Positions 43,990 through 54,300 of a stretch of 64,000 nt of DNA are shown here, piece by piece. This stretch comes from Aquimarina aggregata (lineage in GTDB: Bacteria > Bacteroidota > Bacteroidia > Flavobacteriales > Flavobacteriaceae): NCBI RefSeq assembly GCF_001632745.1, contig NZ_LQRT01000060.1:266357-330356 (forward strand), given 5' to 3'. The notes under the pieces were generated by a model. That model did not search any database. It was not told the DNA's origin and saw nothing but the letters and a program-made list of their open reading frames with translations. A program made the position numbers and the translations under genes. Each line of letters opens with the position of its first letter. Position 1 is the first letter of the stretch.

Positions 43990-45729
43990 TTAGTCTATCT
44001 TCCGTATAAATTCAGATGGGTATTTTCCTGTTTTTTTATAAAAAGCATTAGAGAAGGATTGCACACTATTAAAGCCTACGTCTTTGGCTATTGATTTTAT
44101 AGCATATAATCTAAATTTACGGTCAGTCTTTATTTTTTTTATAGCGTATTCTATTCTTAGATCATTCAGATACTTCGCAAAATTTTTCTTTTTATGAGTA
44201 TTAATAATTTTAGATAAGTATGTGGAGTTGGTTTTAAAGCTTTTAGCCACTTTTGCCATCGTTAAATTACTATCTAAGAATGCTTCCGAATTTTCAAATT
44301 TTTCTAGTTTTTGAATAATATTATTGGTTACTTTTGTATCTATCTCTAGTTCTTTTCCTTTTTTTATTTTTTTATTTTTGATGTTTTCTAGTCTTTTGTT
44401 AAACCCTTTTTGATCCTGTAATCTTTTCCTTTTGTAAAAGAAGTAGTAGAATAAGGTTATCATAAATATCGACAGAACTCCTATCAAAAAAGAATTGTAT
44501 TTTGTCTTTTGATTTTGATTTTGAACATCTTTAATCAACAGATCTTTTTCTTTAATAAGTTGTGCTGTATCATAATTTCTAACGATATCAACATTTAGTC
44601 TTTTGTTATTTTTATTAGTAACACTGTCATATTGAATAAGCTTTTGCATTAATCGTAGCTGATTATCTTTATCATCTATCTTTTTATAATGATCAATTAG
44701 TGTGGTATATGCATCTCTAATACTTGCAGAATAATTTGACATTTCTGTCATAGAATCTACTTTTTTAAAATAAACAAAAGCTTTGCTTTCTCTGTTTAGT
44801 GCCATATTACTCTTACCAAGCCATAAATATGATTTCACCTTGCTTGCATAAATACTGTTCGGTCCTAGTAACTTTTCAGCTTTAGTTAAACTATCAATTG
44901 CACTTTGATAATCTTTTCTTAAATAACTATTTATCCCATAATTAATTAATGCTTCTTTATAATAATATTGAGGTTTCTTAGCAAGACTAGTTTTAATGGT
45001 CTTTTTGATATAAATTAGTCCTGAATCTACATTTTTTAAATCATTAAAAGTGCTAGATATTTTAAATAATGTAGTTACATAATGAGGGCGAAACTTAACA
45101 AGAGTATCTTGAGTTTTGATAAATTTTAAGTTGTCTAAGTAGGTTTCTAATGCTTTTCTATCTTCTCCTAGTGTATGTCTTAACAAGGCAATATTATGCT
45201 TTAAAGCAATAATGTTTTCAGCATCATCGTCTAACTCTGCAGATCTGAGTGCTAATAAATATGAGTCTAAAGCCTTGCTATATTGATGCTTAGAAAAACA
45301 GATTAGACCTTTGAATAGATAACCTCTTGTTGGGTACTTTTTATAACGCTTATTTTTAGTGAGGTCTATAATAGAATCAGCATATTTAACAGATGTGTCC
45401 AAATCACCAATAGTGATTTGACATAACATATGATAACCGTTAGCGATTTCAAAAGTATTACTTTCCTTTTTTGCTTTTCGTAAATAAGCATAAGAATATG
45501 TTGTTACTAATAATGAATCACTTCGATTTGCATTAAAACGATTCTCTAACTCTTTATATGTTTTGTTTTGTAGGGAATCAGGAGTTTTTTTACTCTGAAT
45601 TAGATTATCTTTTAGTTTAATTGATGCGTAATGTCTGTTATACGTATGGGAGGTTGTCAATGTGTAGAAAACCAAAACCTGGAATAGCGTTATTAAATTA
45701 CTCATTTTATGTCTTAGTAGCAACCTCAT
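43990..45729 (-). CDS. TPR-TM-AraC regulator
   Basis: A 579-residue paralogue of the gene at 41740, with the same order: N-terminal hydrophobic segment, TPR-like repeats (about 45-370, for example SALDSYLLALRSAEL and YASKVKSYLWLGKSNMALN), one membrane helix (about 415-435, FLIGVLSIFMITLFYYFFY), and an AraC DNA-binding domain closing with YPSEFIRKI. The ligand is probably an extracellular peptide or protein; the lanthipeptide-like gene lies 120 bp downstream on the same strand. An ATG eight codons in (MSNLITLF) is an alternative start giving a cleaner signal peptide. Confidence 0.85.
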   Translation of the reverse strand: MRLLLRHKMSNLITLFQVLVFYTLTTSHTYNRHYASIKLKDNLIQSKKTPDSLQNKTYKELENRFNANRSDSLLVTTYSYAYLRKAKKESNTFEIANGYHMLCQITIGDLDTSVKYADSIIDLTKNKRYKKYPTRGYLFKGLICFSKHQYSKALDSYLLALRSAELDDDAENIIALKHNIALLRHTLGEDRKALETYLDNLKFIKTQDTLVKFRPHYVTTLFKISSTFNDLKNVDSGLIYIKKTIKTSLAKKPQYYYKEALINYGINSYLRKDYQSAIDSLTKAEKLLGPNSIYASKVKSYLWLGKSNMALNRESKAFVYFKKVDSMTEMSNYSASIRDAYTTLIDHYKKIDDKDNQLRLMQKLIQYDSVTNKNNKRLNVDIVRNYDTAQLIKEKDLLIKDVQNQNQKTKYNSFLIGVLSIFMITLFYYFFYKRKRLQDQKGFNKRLENIKNKKIKKGKELEIDTKVTNNIIQKLEKFENSEAFLDSNLTMAKVAKSFKTNSTYLSKIINTHKKKNFAKYLNDLRIEYAIKKIKTDRKFRLYAIKSIAKDVGFNSVQSFSNAFYKKTGKYPSEFIRKID

Positions 45730-45972
45730 GAATTATTACATTTTTCTTTAAGTCAAACTTTTAATTATTGTTTGAACAATTAAATTTATTTGGATAATTC
45801 GTGATTTTCAACCTTAGATTTTTGCCCTAATTTAATTCGGGAGCTAATATACAATTCAAAAATCAGATAAAAATCAAGACCCCTTTATTTATAATGTATT
45901 AACCTCCTATTTTGTTACGATTAATTTATGAATTTTGGATGTAAAATTTATAAATCTGTATCTGTTCTAATT

Positions 45973-46004
45973 GCATATGACCTAGTGTTCTTTATACTTT
46001 TGGA
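45973..46004 (+). promoter_or_regulatory. Promoter candidate for the cysteine-rich lipoprotein gene
   Basis: TTG at 45973-45975 and TACTTTTG at 45997-46004 with a 21-bp spacer, consistent with the Bacteroidota consensus. The transcript leader would be about 160 nt. The rest of the 444-bp gap (45730-46173) shows no gene I can support. Confidence 0.5.
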
Positions 46005-46173
46005 GTATTACCTATGCCAATCAACACTTCAAAAAAATTATAAAATTTCATTTTTAATATGAATTAGAAATAACACATGTTTTGTTCTTTTTAGATAAAT
46101 AATATAGATAGACAGAACTCTTGAATGTCTATAAATGATCAAGAGACATACAAATGATTAATTACTCAAACCC

Positions 46174-46692
46174 ATGAAAAAATTCATTTTAGTGTTGTCT
46201 GTTTTGTTTATTATTTCATGCAACAAAGAAGAAAATTCTGAAGAACTTTTAATTCAACAAGAAGAGTTTGTGAGTGTATCAGAAAATGTAGATGCTTTAC
46301 GACGTTTAGCTTTAGATTTTAAAGCTACAGCCGATGGAAGAAACGGTATTGAATTGGATGAAAAAAGTAAACTTAGATTAAGAAAACTTGCCGATGTGAT
46401 GTTATCTGATGTTAAGATAAGAGAAGCAAGTGTAGCTAGTAAATGTATTTATGGAGCATCTCTTTGTGATGGGCCCTATGAAGATTGTATTTGGTGGGCG
46501 GCTTCTTGGGATAATCTATTGCGAAAATGTAATGGGCCGGTGGCAGATAGACCATTTAATTGTGATCAAATACGAGAAGATTATCTGGCTAATATAGATG
46601 AAATTGAAGCTACTTATATACGATGTACAAATTCTTTTAATAGTTGTATTAGTAATGCATGTGGAGGTGGGGGACCACAAGGTCCACTATAA
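46174..46692 (+). CDS. Cysteine-rich lipoprotein of unknown function
   Basis: A 172-residue protein with signal peptide and lipobox IISC at residue 16. Residues 20-95 are helical and charged. The C-terminal half has eight cysteines (for example YGASLCDGPYEDC, RKCNGP, FNCDQI, RCTNSFNSC, NACGGGG) and a glycine-rich end, so it is likely disulfide-bonded outside the cytoplasm. No family recognised. It is followed by its own hairpin and then the RHS gene cluster; whether it belongs with that cluster is unknown. Confidence 0.65.
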   Translation: MKKFILVLSVLFIISCNKEENSEELLIQQEEFVSVSENVDALRRLALDFKATADGRNGIELDEKSKLRLRKLADVMLSDVKIREASVASKCIYGASLCDGPYEDCIWWAASWDNLLRKCNGPVADRPFNCDQIREDYLANIDEIEATYIRCTNSFNSCISNACGGGGPQGPL

Positions 46693-46704
46693 AATCAAAT
46701 AAGT

Positions 46705-46735
46705 AGAATCCTCTATATTTTATATAGGGGATTCT
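46705..46735 (+). terminator. Stem-loop after the lipoprotein gene
   Basis: GAATCCTCTATA pairs with TATAGGGGATTC (one G-T pair) around a short T-rich loop, starting 13 bp after the stop. No strong T run follows. Confidence 0.6.
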
Positions 46736-46868
46736 TAAAATATTATATCATTTATTAAAAAATAATTACTTAAATCATTACGCACTAGTCAAAATAAGTC
46801 AGTCAGCTTTCAGCGTTAAGAAAGTTTGATTACAGAAAGCATTATGCAATTCTAATTTTAATCACTTT

Positions 46869-49800
46869 ATGAAATATTTTATTACGCTATTAACTCTGGT
46901 TTTTCTGGGGTTATCAGTTTTTGCACAAGAGGGGCAAGAATTGTCACAACCTCCACAAATTTTTCCTGTTTCGCCGGAAGCAGCAAGTTTAGGAAAATAT
47001 GGAGAAATCCCTGTAAACCTTTCTACAGGTAAAATTAATCATACCATCCCATTACATACTATTAATGAATCAGGATTTAGTTTACCTATTTCATTATCCT
47101 ATAATTATTCGGGATTGATGGTAGATGAGATATCTGGGGCTTTAGGTTTAGGTTGGGATTTTTCGGGAAAAGGTATGATTACTCGGCAAATTCGTGGTAA
47201 GGCAGATGAATCGCAATTTGGATATATAGGGCCTAACGAAATAGGAAAGAAAGTGTATAAATACCAAACCAGTATTCATGAAATGACAATTGATGAAACC
47301 GGTGATCTATTAAAAGAATCTGCTTCAGGCCGATGGGATACCGAATCGGATAAGTATATGATCAATATAGGCTCTTTATCGGCAACTTTTTACTTCAATC
47401 ATGAAGGACAAGCCATATTTGCGCCCTATAAAAATTATAAACTTACTAGATTGCCTAATGATGGTGGTTTTGAACTTATTGATGATTTAGGAATCAAATA
47501 TTATTTTATAAGTAAAGAGACTTCTCAGCAAGAAGTAATTGATAATGTAGGCTCTCCTATTACATTCTATACTTCTGCTTGGGTTATAGATCGTATTGAA
47601 CTTCTAAATAACAAACAAATTACTTTTGAATATATCAATTATCACACAGCGCAAAATATATATTCAGATTCATGGGCTAAATATGATCTTTTTTCTGCTG
47701 ACTATAGTTTATGTGATAATTATAGAAATCTTGATGGCGTATCTAAAACGTCAACATTTAATGAAACCTTTGGCTTAATGGTTTCTAGAATCAATACTCC
47801 GTCAGAAGTTATAAACTTTGACTATACGGTTTTAGATCCATTACATGTTACATTCGGGCAAAACCCAGTATCCTTGGATGCTATCAGAATAACTAATACG
47901 GTTGGACAAGAAATAATGGGTTATACTTTTACATATGATACTGAAAATGTAAAAAGAAAATTACTCACCAATATAGACAGAGGAAAAAGTAATACTAGTA
48001 AAAAAGAGAATTTTTATAGGTTTGGGTATTATGGAAACATTCCTTCTGATATTGCCTATTACAAACAGGATTATTGGGGATATTATAATGGAAATAATAA
48101 TAATACAGGAAGTCTGATTTCCAAAAATTCAAATCGAGCTCCAGATTTTAATAGTACTAGATTAGGTGCATTAAAGAAAATCTATTATCCCACACAAGGT
48201 TATTCAGAATTTACCTATGAACAAAATCAGGTATATGGAAAAATAGATACAGGAGAAATTGGTGCGGAAGATCGTTTGGATACTCCAATAAACATAAATA
48301 TTACTTCGGATAGTTATGAGGGATCCGATTTTATTTTAGAAACCATACCTGTAATATTTACACCAAAAGAAAGCCCAGGAGGAGAGACATATATTTCACT
48401 TTCATACGATCTTAGTACTTCGGCACCAGGGGCGACAGTATCAGTTCAATTAAAAAGGACTGATGGAAGCTCTATAGCCAACTGTACTGGATCAGGAGGT
48501 TTATGTAATTACCTATATGATATAAAAGACGGAGAGCAATCTCCTAACACTCCTAAGGTATTTGAAAATACATTACTACGAGTAGAGCCAGGAGAGTACA
48601 AAATTGAAGTTTATTTTGAAAGAAATGGGGATGTAGCAAACCCAGAAACCGCTGCGAGAGCAGTAGTTAATGTGAATTTAAGATACTATTCAGGTAATCC
48701 ACCACCAGATCCGGAGATTACTAACATTTCTTTAGGAGGAATTCGAATTAAAGAGGTTAACTCTTGTGGAGAACAGGGAGATTGTATTACAAAACGATAC
48801 TCTTATCTTGAAGAAGATATGGTAAAGTCAACGGGGATTAATCTTTCTAGACCCAAATATGTGACCAATGAATCTCATCATTACCCTCAACTTACTAGAC
48901 CTCCTTTTATACCAAAAATGGATTGTTATTTAACAAGAGTCTTTTCGACTAGTATGCTTCCATTAAGTACATATATCGGTAGTCCAGTATTATATACCTC
49001 TGTAGAAGAGCAACTAGTTGGTGCTTCTGGTGAAGTCTTAAAAACAAGATATCATTTTTCGGGAGAAACAGATTTGACACAAAGTTTCCCTTATGCTCCT
49101 ACAGATAAAAAAAATTGGCGAAAGGGATTAACATTACAACAAGAAACCTTCGTTAAAAAAGGAGCTTCTTATGAAATGAATACAAAAACCACAAATGTCT
49201 ATGGTCCTCTAGAAGATAATAATGGAACTGCGGTTGATTTTAATTCTTACAACTTAAAAGTAGGTAAAGTAAAGTTTGACTATGTTTATATTATTGGAAA
49301 TCCAACGGATCCAGCATATAGAATTGCAGAAGTCGATTATATAAATAATCCAAATGTTTTCAAAGCAACTAGATATACCAATCACTCAGAGGTGTATCCT
49401 ATATTTTCTTCAACACAAGAAGAAATACATCATAATAAAACAATTACCCAAAATAATGCCTATACATACGATAACCCTTATGGGCAACTTAAGACCCAGA
49501 CCACTACAGATAGTGATGGGAGTGCAATAGCCACAACCTATACGTATCCTTATGATAAAGGTGGTACGGTAAATAATCTTTTGGTAGTTCAAAATAGAAT
49601 TACGACTCCCATAGAAACAAAAACAACAAAAAATGCTACTGTTTTAGGAACTCAGGTTACCGAATTTAAAGATTGGGGTAACGGAATTATTCTTCCTGAG
49701 ATAACTAAAATCGCTAAAGGGACTAAAACTCTAGAACCACGTCTTATATATCATAAGTATGATTCTCAGTGGAATCCGCTAGAGGTTTCTCAAGAAAGTG

Positions 49801-51302
49801 GTAGCCACATGATGTACATCTGGGGATATCATAATACCCTACCTATTGTAAAAATAAATAATGCCAGTTATACAGGAATACCCGCTACTGTAATAACTTT
49901 GATCAATCAATTAAAAACAACATCAGATACCGAAAATTCAGAAGCAAAAGAGAATACCATGCGTAATCTTTTTAAAGCGTTAAGAGATCATTCCTATTTT
50001 GCAAATGCGCAAGTAAGTGGATATACCTATGACCCTTTAATAGGAGTCACAAGCATGACGAATCCAAAAGGAGAAACCGTGTATTATCAATATGACGATT
50101 TAAATCGATTGCAGTATATATTGGATAGGGATGGACATATTGTACAAAAAACAAACTACAATTATGCAAATCAGCAGACCAATCAATATGGGGCATTTAA
50201 TATTGATATAACCTCTCCTGGTTTAGTAACACCTAATAAACCTATTACATTCACAGCAAGTTTTGCTGGTGGTGCCGGTCAGTTCTTATACACTTGGAAA
50301 GTAAATGGAGTTCAGGAGCAATGTGATATCAGTCCTTCATTTATTAAAACGTTTTCTAGCGAGGGGGAGTATACTATTTCTGTATTGGCATATGATACGC
50401 AAACCAAAAGATCTGTGAGCAAAATACTTGTAGTATCCGTAAAATATCCTCCTTTGGCCACCCCAACAATAAGTGATCCATACCCTGATATTATTGAAGG
50501 AACGCAGGTGACCTATACAGCTTCTAATATTATTGGAGGATCAGGTAACTTACGATATGAATGGTACCTAAATGGGGTGAAACAGAGTACTACTACGACC
50601 AGTTATACACATAATTTTCCGGCCAACAGGACCTATACTGTTTATTTCAAGGTAATTGATAATGAAAGTGGAGAATCTGTAAATAGTAACCAAAGAACAA
50701 TGCGTGTATACAATCCTTTGATTGGTCATGTAATTAGTGGTAAACCACATATTGTAAAGGGTACTACCGTGTCTTTTAGTGGAACAGGATTTGCTGGAGG
50801 ATCAGGTCAACGTCGATATGAATGGTTTATTAATGGTACTAAACAAAGTGCCACAGGAACAGGGATGTCATATCGTTTTACAAGTACAGGCACTTATACT
50901 GTAAAACTAAGAGTGATCGATACCAAAGTACAGCCTACACATTATAGAGATACTGATTATGTAGTTAAATCGTATAATCCTATGGTAATTAATGTAACTC
51001 CTGGTAATGCATCTCTTAATAATTCTACACCTAGTGTACGATTTAATATCACTAGTGTTACTGGTGGTTCAGGATACTATACCCGAACTCAATGGAAATT
51101 ATGGAGATTAAGTAACCCATCCTGGACGCGTAATGTAGGTAGTGGATCTAGTTATACGGTGGGAGTTACTGAAAACGGAGAATACGAATTAAGTGTTACC
51201 TATACCGATACACGTACAGGTCAAATCGTATTAAAAACAATGCCAATAATTGTCAATAAGTCCTCTGGGGACGGAGATGGACCGATTGGAGATCAACATT
51301 AA
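46869..51302 (+). CDS. Large secreted RHS/YD-repeat protein with PKD-like domains
   Basis: A 1477-residue protein with a signal peptide (residues 1-19, ending VFAQ). The N-terminal third is SpvB/RHS-like (PVNLSTGKINHTIPLHTI; LGLGWDFSGKG). The middle carries YD-type repeats, with GETVYYQYDDLNRLQYILDR near residue 1080. The C-terminal ~350 residues hold four PKD or Ig-like modules (for example FAGGAGQFLYTWKVNG, IIGGSGNLRYEWYLNG, FAGGSGQRRYEWFING). There is no RHS core tip or toxin domain. It ends 20 bp before the RHS toxin gene, and the two probably form an exported pair, one possibly serving as shell or adhesin for the other. Confidence 0.82.
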   Translation: MKYFITLLTLVFLGLSVFAQEGQELSQPPQIFPVSPEAASLGKYGEIPVNLSTGKINHTIPLHTINESGFSLPISLSYNYSGLMVDEISGALGLGWDFSGKGMITRQIRGKADESQFGYIGPNEIGKKVYKYQTSIHEMTIDETGDLLKESASGRWDTESDKYMINIGSLSATFYFNHEGQAIFAPYKNYKLTRLPNDGGFELIDDLGIKYYFISKETSQQEVIDNVGSPITFYTSAWVIDRIELLNNKQITFEYINYHTAQNIYSDSWAKYDLFSADYSLCDNYRNLDGVSKTSTFNETFGLMVSRINTPSEVINFDYTVLDPLHVTFGQNPVSLDAIRITNTVGQEIMGYTFTYDTENVKRKLLTNIDRGKSNTSKKENFYRFGYYGNIPSDIAYYKQDYWGYYNGNNNNTGSLISKNSNRAPDFNSTRLGALKKIYYPTQGYSEFTYEQNQVYGKIDTGEIGAEDRLDTPININITSDSYEGSDFILETIPVIFTPKESPGGETYISLSYDLSTSAPGATVSVQLKRTDGSSIANCTGSGGLCNYLYDIKDGEQSPNTPKVFENTLLRVEPGEYKIEVYFERNGDVANPETAARAVVNVNLRYYSGNPPPDPEITNISLGGIRIKEVNSCGEQGDCITKRYSYLEEDMVKSTGINLSRPKYVTNESHHYPQLTRPPFIPKMDCYLTRVFSTSMLPLSTYIGSPVLYTSVEEQLVGASGEVLKTRYHFSGETDLTQSFPYAPTDKKNWRKGLTLQQETFVKKGASYEMNTKTTNVYGPLEDNNGTAVDFNSYNLKVGKVKFDYVYIIGNPTDPAYRIAEVDYINNPNVFKATRYTNHSEVYPIFSSTQEEIHHNKTITQNNAYTYDNPYGQLKTQTTTDSDGSAIATTYTYPYDKGGTVNNLLVVQNRITTPIETKTTKNATVLGTQVTEFKDWGNGIILPEITKIAKGTKTLEPRLIYHKYDSQWNPLEVSQESGSHMMYIWGYHNTLPIVKINNASYTGIPATVITLINQLKTTSDTENSEAKENTMRNLFKALRDHSYFANAQVSGYTYDPLIGVTSMTNPKGETVYYQYDDLNRLQYILDRDGHIVQKTNYNYANQQTNQYGAFNIDITSPGLVTPNKPITFTASFAGGAGQFLYTWKVNGVQEQCDISPSFIKTFSSEGEYTISVLAYDTQTKRSVSKILVVSVKYPPLATPTISDPYPDIIEGTQVTYTASNIIGGSGNLRYEWYLNGVKQSTTTTSYTHNFPANRTYTVYFKVIDNESGESVNSNQRTMRVYNPLIGHVISGKPHIVKGTTVSFSGTGFAGGSGQRRYEWFINGTKQSATGTGMSYRFTSTGTYTVKLRVIDTKVQPTHYRDTDYVVKSYNPMVINVTPGNASLNNSTPSVRFNITSVTGGSGYYTRTQWKLWRLSNPSWTRNVGSGSSYTVGVTENGEYELSVTYTDTRTGQIVLKTMPIIVNKSSGDGDGPIGDQH

Positions 51303-51322
51303 TCCCATAAATAATAATTAAG

Positions 51323-54300
51323 ATGATAAAAAATAAAATCATATATAGTATTATAATGCTATTCATGGGATTTCAAATCCAGGCGCAGGTAGCATTATCA
51401 GACGAAAATTATATACATACCATTGTGCCACAGGTGGCATTAACCATTGCAGAAATCAATAACGTAGATTGTTCTACAATAAGTGCTGTAGATGATGCTA
51501 TAGAAAGTGTTACTTATTTTGATGGCTTGGGTAGACCCATACAACAAAGAGCTATTAAGGCATCACCGCAGGGTAAAGATATTGTTACCCATATACAATA
51601 TGATAGTTACGGTAGACAAGATAAACAGTACTTGCCTTTTGCATCCAATGCAAGCTCAGGAAGTTTGCAGGCAGTAGATGTTGACCAGGATATTAATACA
51701 TATTATCTAGATATTTATGCAGACGATTTTCCTGGGATAACCAATCCCGCAGCCGTAAATGCATATTCAGAAAGTGTATTTGAAAACTCACCATTAAATC
51801 GAGTGCTAGAGCAAGGCGCACCAGGTAAAGCCTGGAAAGCTAATGCATCTAATGACACCGATCATACTATAAAATTTGATTGGAATACGAATGATGCTAA
51901 TGAGGTATTCTATTTTAAGGTAATTTTTACAGGAGGAAATACCGAAAAACCAGAATTAGTAAAAGAAAACCATTATTTACCTAATGAATTATATGTAACA
52001 GTTACCAAAGATGAAAACTGGAGCCCTGCAGATGGCAATAATCATACTACTAAAGAGTATAAAAATAAATCCGGACAAGTAGTTTTAAAGCGAACGTATA
52101 ATGCAAATGTTGCACATGACACCTATTATGTATATGACGATTTTGGAAACTTAACTTTTGTGATACCTCCAAAAGTTACTACAGACGATGACGTAAGCGC
52201 AATAGAATTAAAAGAGTTGTGCTATCAATATCGTTATGATCATAGAAATAGATTGATCGAAAAGAAAATTCCGGGTAAAGATTGGGAGTATATTATATAC
52301 AATAGGTTAGACCAACCTGTATTAACTCAAGATGCTAATTTAAGAGCAAAAAGAAGATGGTTATTTACAAAATATGATGCCTTTGGAAGAGTTGCTTATA
52401 CCGGAATTATAGAAAATGGGAGTACCGTAGCACTTCTTCGCAAGAAAACAGGGGGTACATCTTATGCTACATACGAGTCAAGATCAACAGCTCCTATTAC
52501 TATTGCAGGAGCAACAATGTACTATACAAATGATTCATATCCAGTACGAATGTATAAAATTCTTACGGTGAATTATTATGACGATTACAACATAGGTGAT
52601 CTAGTAACGCTGAATCCTGAAACAACTACCATCACTTGGGAAGGCATGACCGCTACAGCCGAAGTAAAAGGGTTGCCTACGGTATCTCAAGTACGGGTAT
52701 TAGATACAAATAAATGGATTACGACTACTATTTATTATGATGAGAAAGGTAGACCTTGGGAGACTATTGTTAAGAATGAGTATCTAGGTACCGATGATTA
52801 TGTACTTAATAAATTAGATTTTGTAGGGAAAGTTTTAAAATCCCATACCGTACATATAAAAGGAGGAGCTACAATCACAACGGTAGATAACTTTACTTAT
52901 GATCATATGGGTAGATTATTAAATCAAACCCAAAAGATCAATAATCAAGAAGAAGAGCGCATTGCTAGTAACGCATATGATGAAATTGGGCAGTTGACTA
53001 AAAAGAATGTAGGTGGAACTGTCACCACGAGCGGAGTCGAGGGGTTGCAAACGGTAGACTATGCTTATAATATACGAGGTTGGTTAAAAGGAATCAACGA
53101 TGTTACAACTTTAGGTAATGACTTGTTTGCTTTTGGGATTAACTATAATACCACCACAGAAAGTTTGGGTGCAACTGCTCTATATAATGGTAATATAAGT
53201 GAAACCCTTTGGAAAACTGCCAATGACAATACCAAACGAGCCTATGGGTACCAATACGATGCATTAAATAGGATTATTGCTGGTCGTAGTACTAGTAGTA
53301 ACTATAATTTAAGTAATGTATCTTATGATAAAGTAGGTAACATTGAATCATTAAACAGAAATGGACACCTGGATATAAATGCAACTTCTTTTGGAGAGAT
53401 GGATCAATTGATCTATGACTATGATAGTGGCAACAAGTTGCTAAAAGTAACCGACGCAGCAAATCAGAACTTTGGTTTTAAGGACGGCACCAATACCAAT
53501 GATGATTTTGAGTATGATGCTAATGGTAACATGATCCTAGATAAAAATAAAGGTATTACCAATATCACATATAATCATTTAAACCTGCCAAAAACTGTTG
53601 CCATCTCTAATAGTGAAGGTGCAGGAACTATTTCTTATATTTACGACGCAACTGGAGCAAAATTAAAGAAAACTGTTCCTAGTGGAAGTTCTTTAATAAC
53701 AACAGAGTATGCTGGTAATTACGTTTATAGAAATGGACAACTTCAGTACCTAAGCACTTCTGAAGGATATGCAGAACCTAACAATAGTAATGGGTTTGAT
53801 TATGTATATCAATATGTTGATCATTTAGGAAATATTAGATTGTCCTATAAAGATGTTAATGGTAATGGATCAATTGCTCAGGATGAGATCATTGAGGAGA
53901 ATAACTATTATCCTTTTGGATTAAAACACAAAGGATATAATGAAATAGTAAGCCCTCATACCAATGGTACAGCACAGCAGTTTAAATACAATGGTATTGA
54001 GTTAGAAGAATCTTTAGGATTAGATTTATATGAAATGGAGTTTAGACAATACGACCCAGCTATTGCCAGATTTACTTCAATTGACCCAGTTACTCATCAC
54101 AATTTTTCTACTTATACTGCTTTTGATAATAATCCTGTGTATTGGGCAGATCCTAGTGGTGCAAATGCAGAGTCTTTTATAAATGATTTATGGAATCAAT
54201 CAGGAGATGGTAAAACCACTTGGACAAACAATGATGATGGTACCTTTTCTAGTGATGATGGGCAAACCGCAGAATGTGATGACTGCGATGATAAGAAGAA

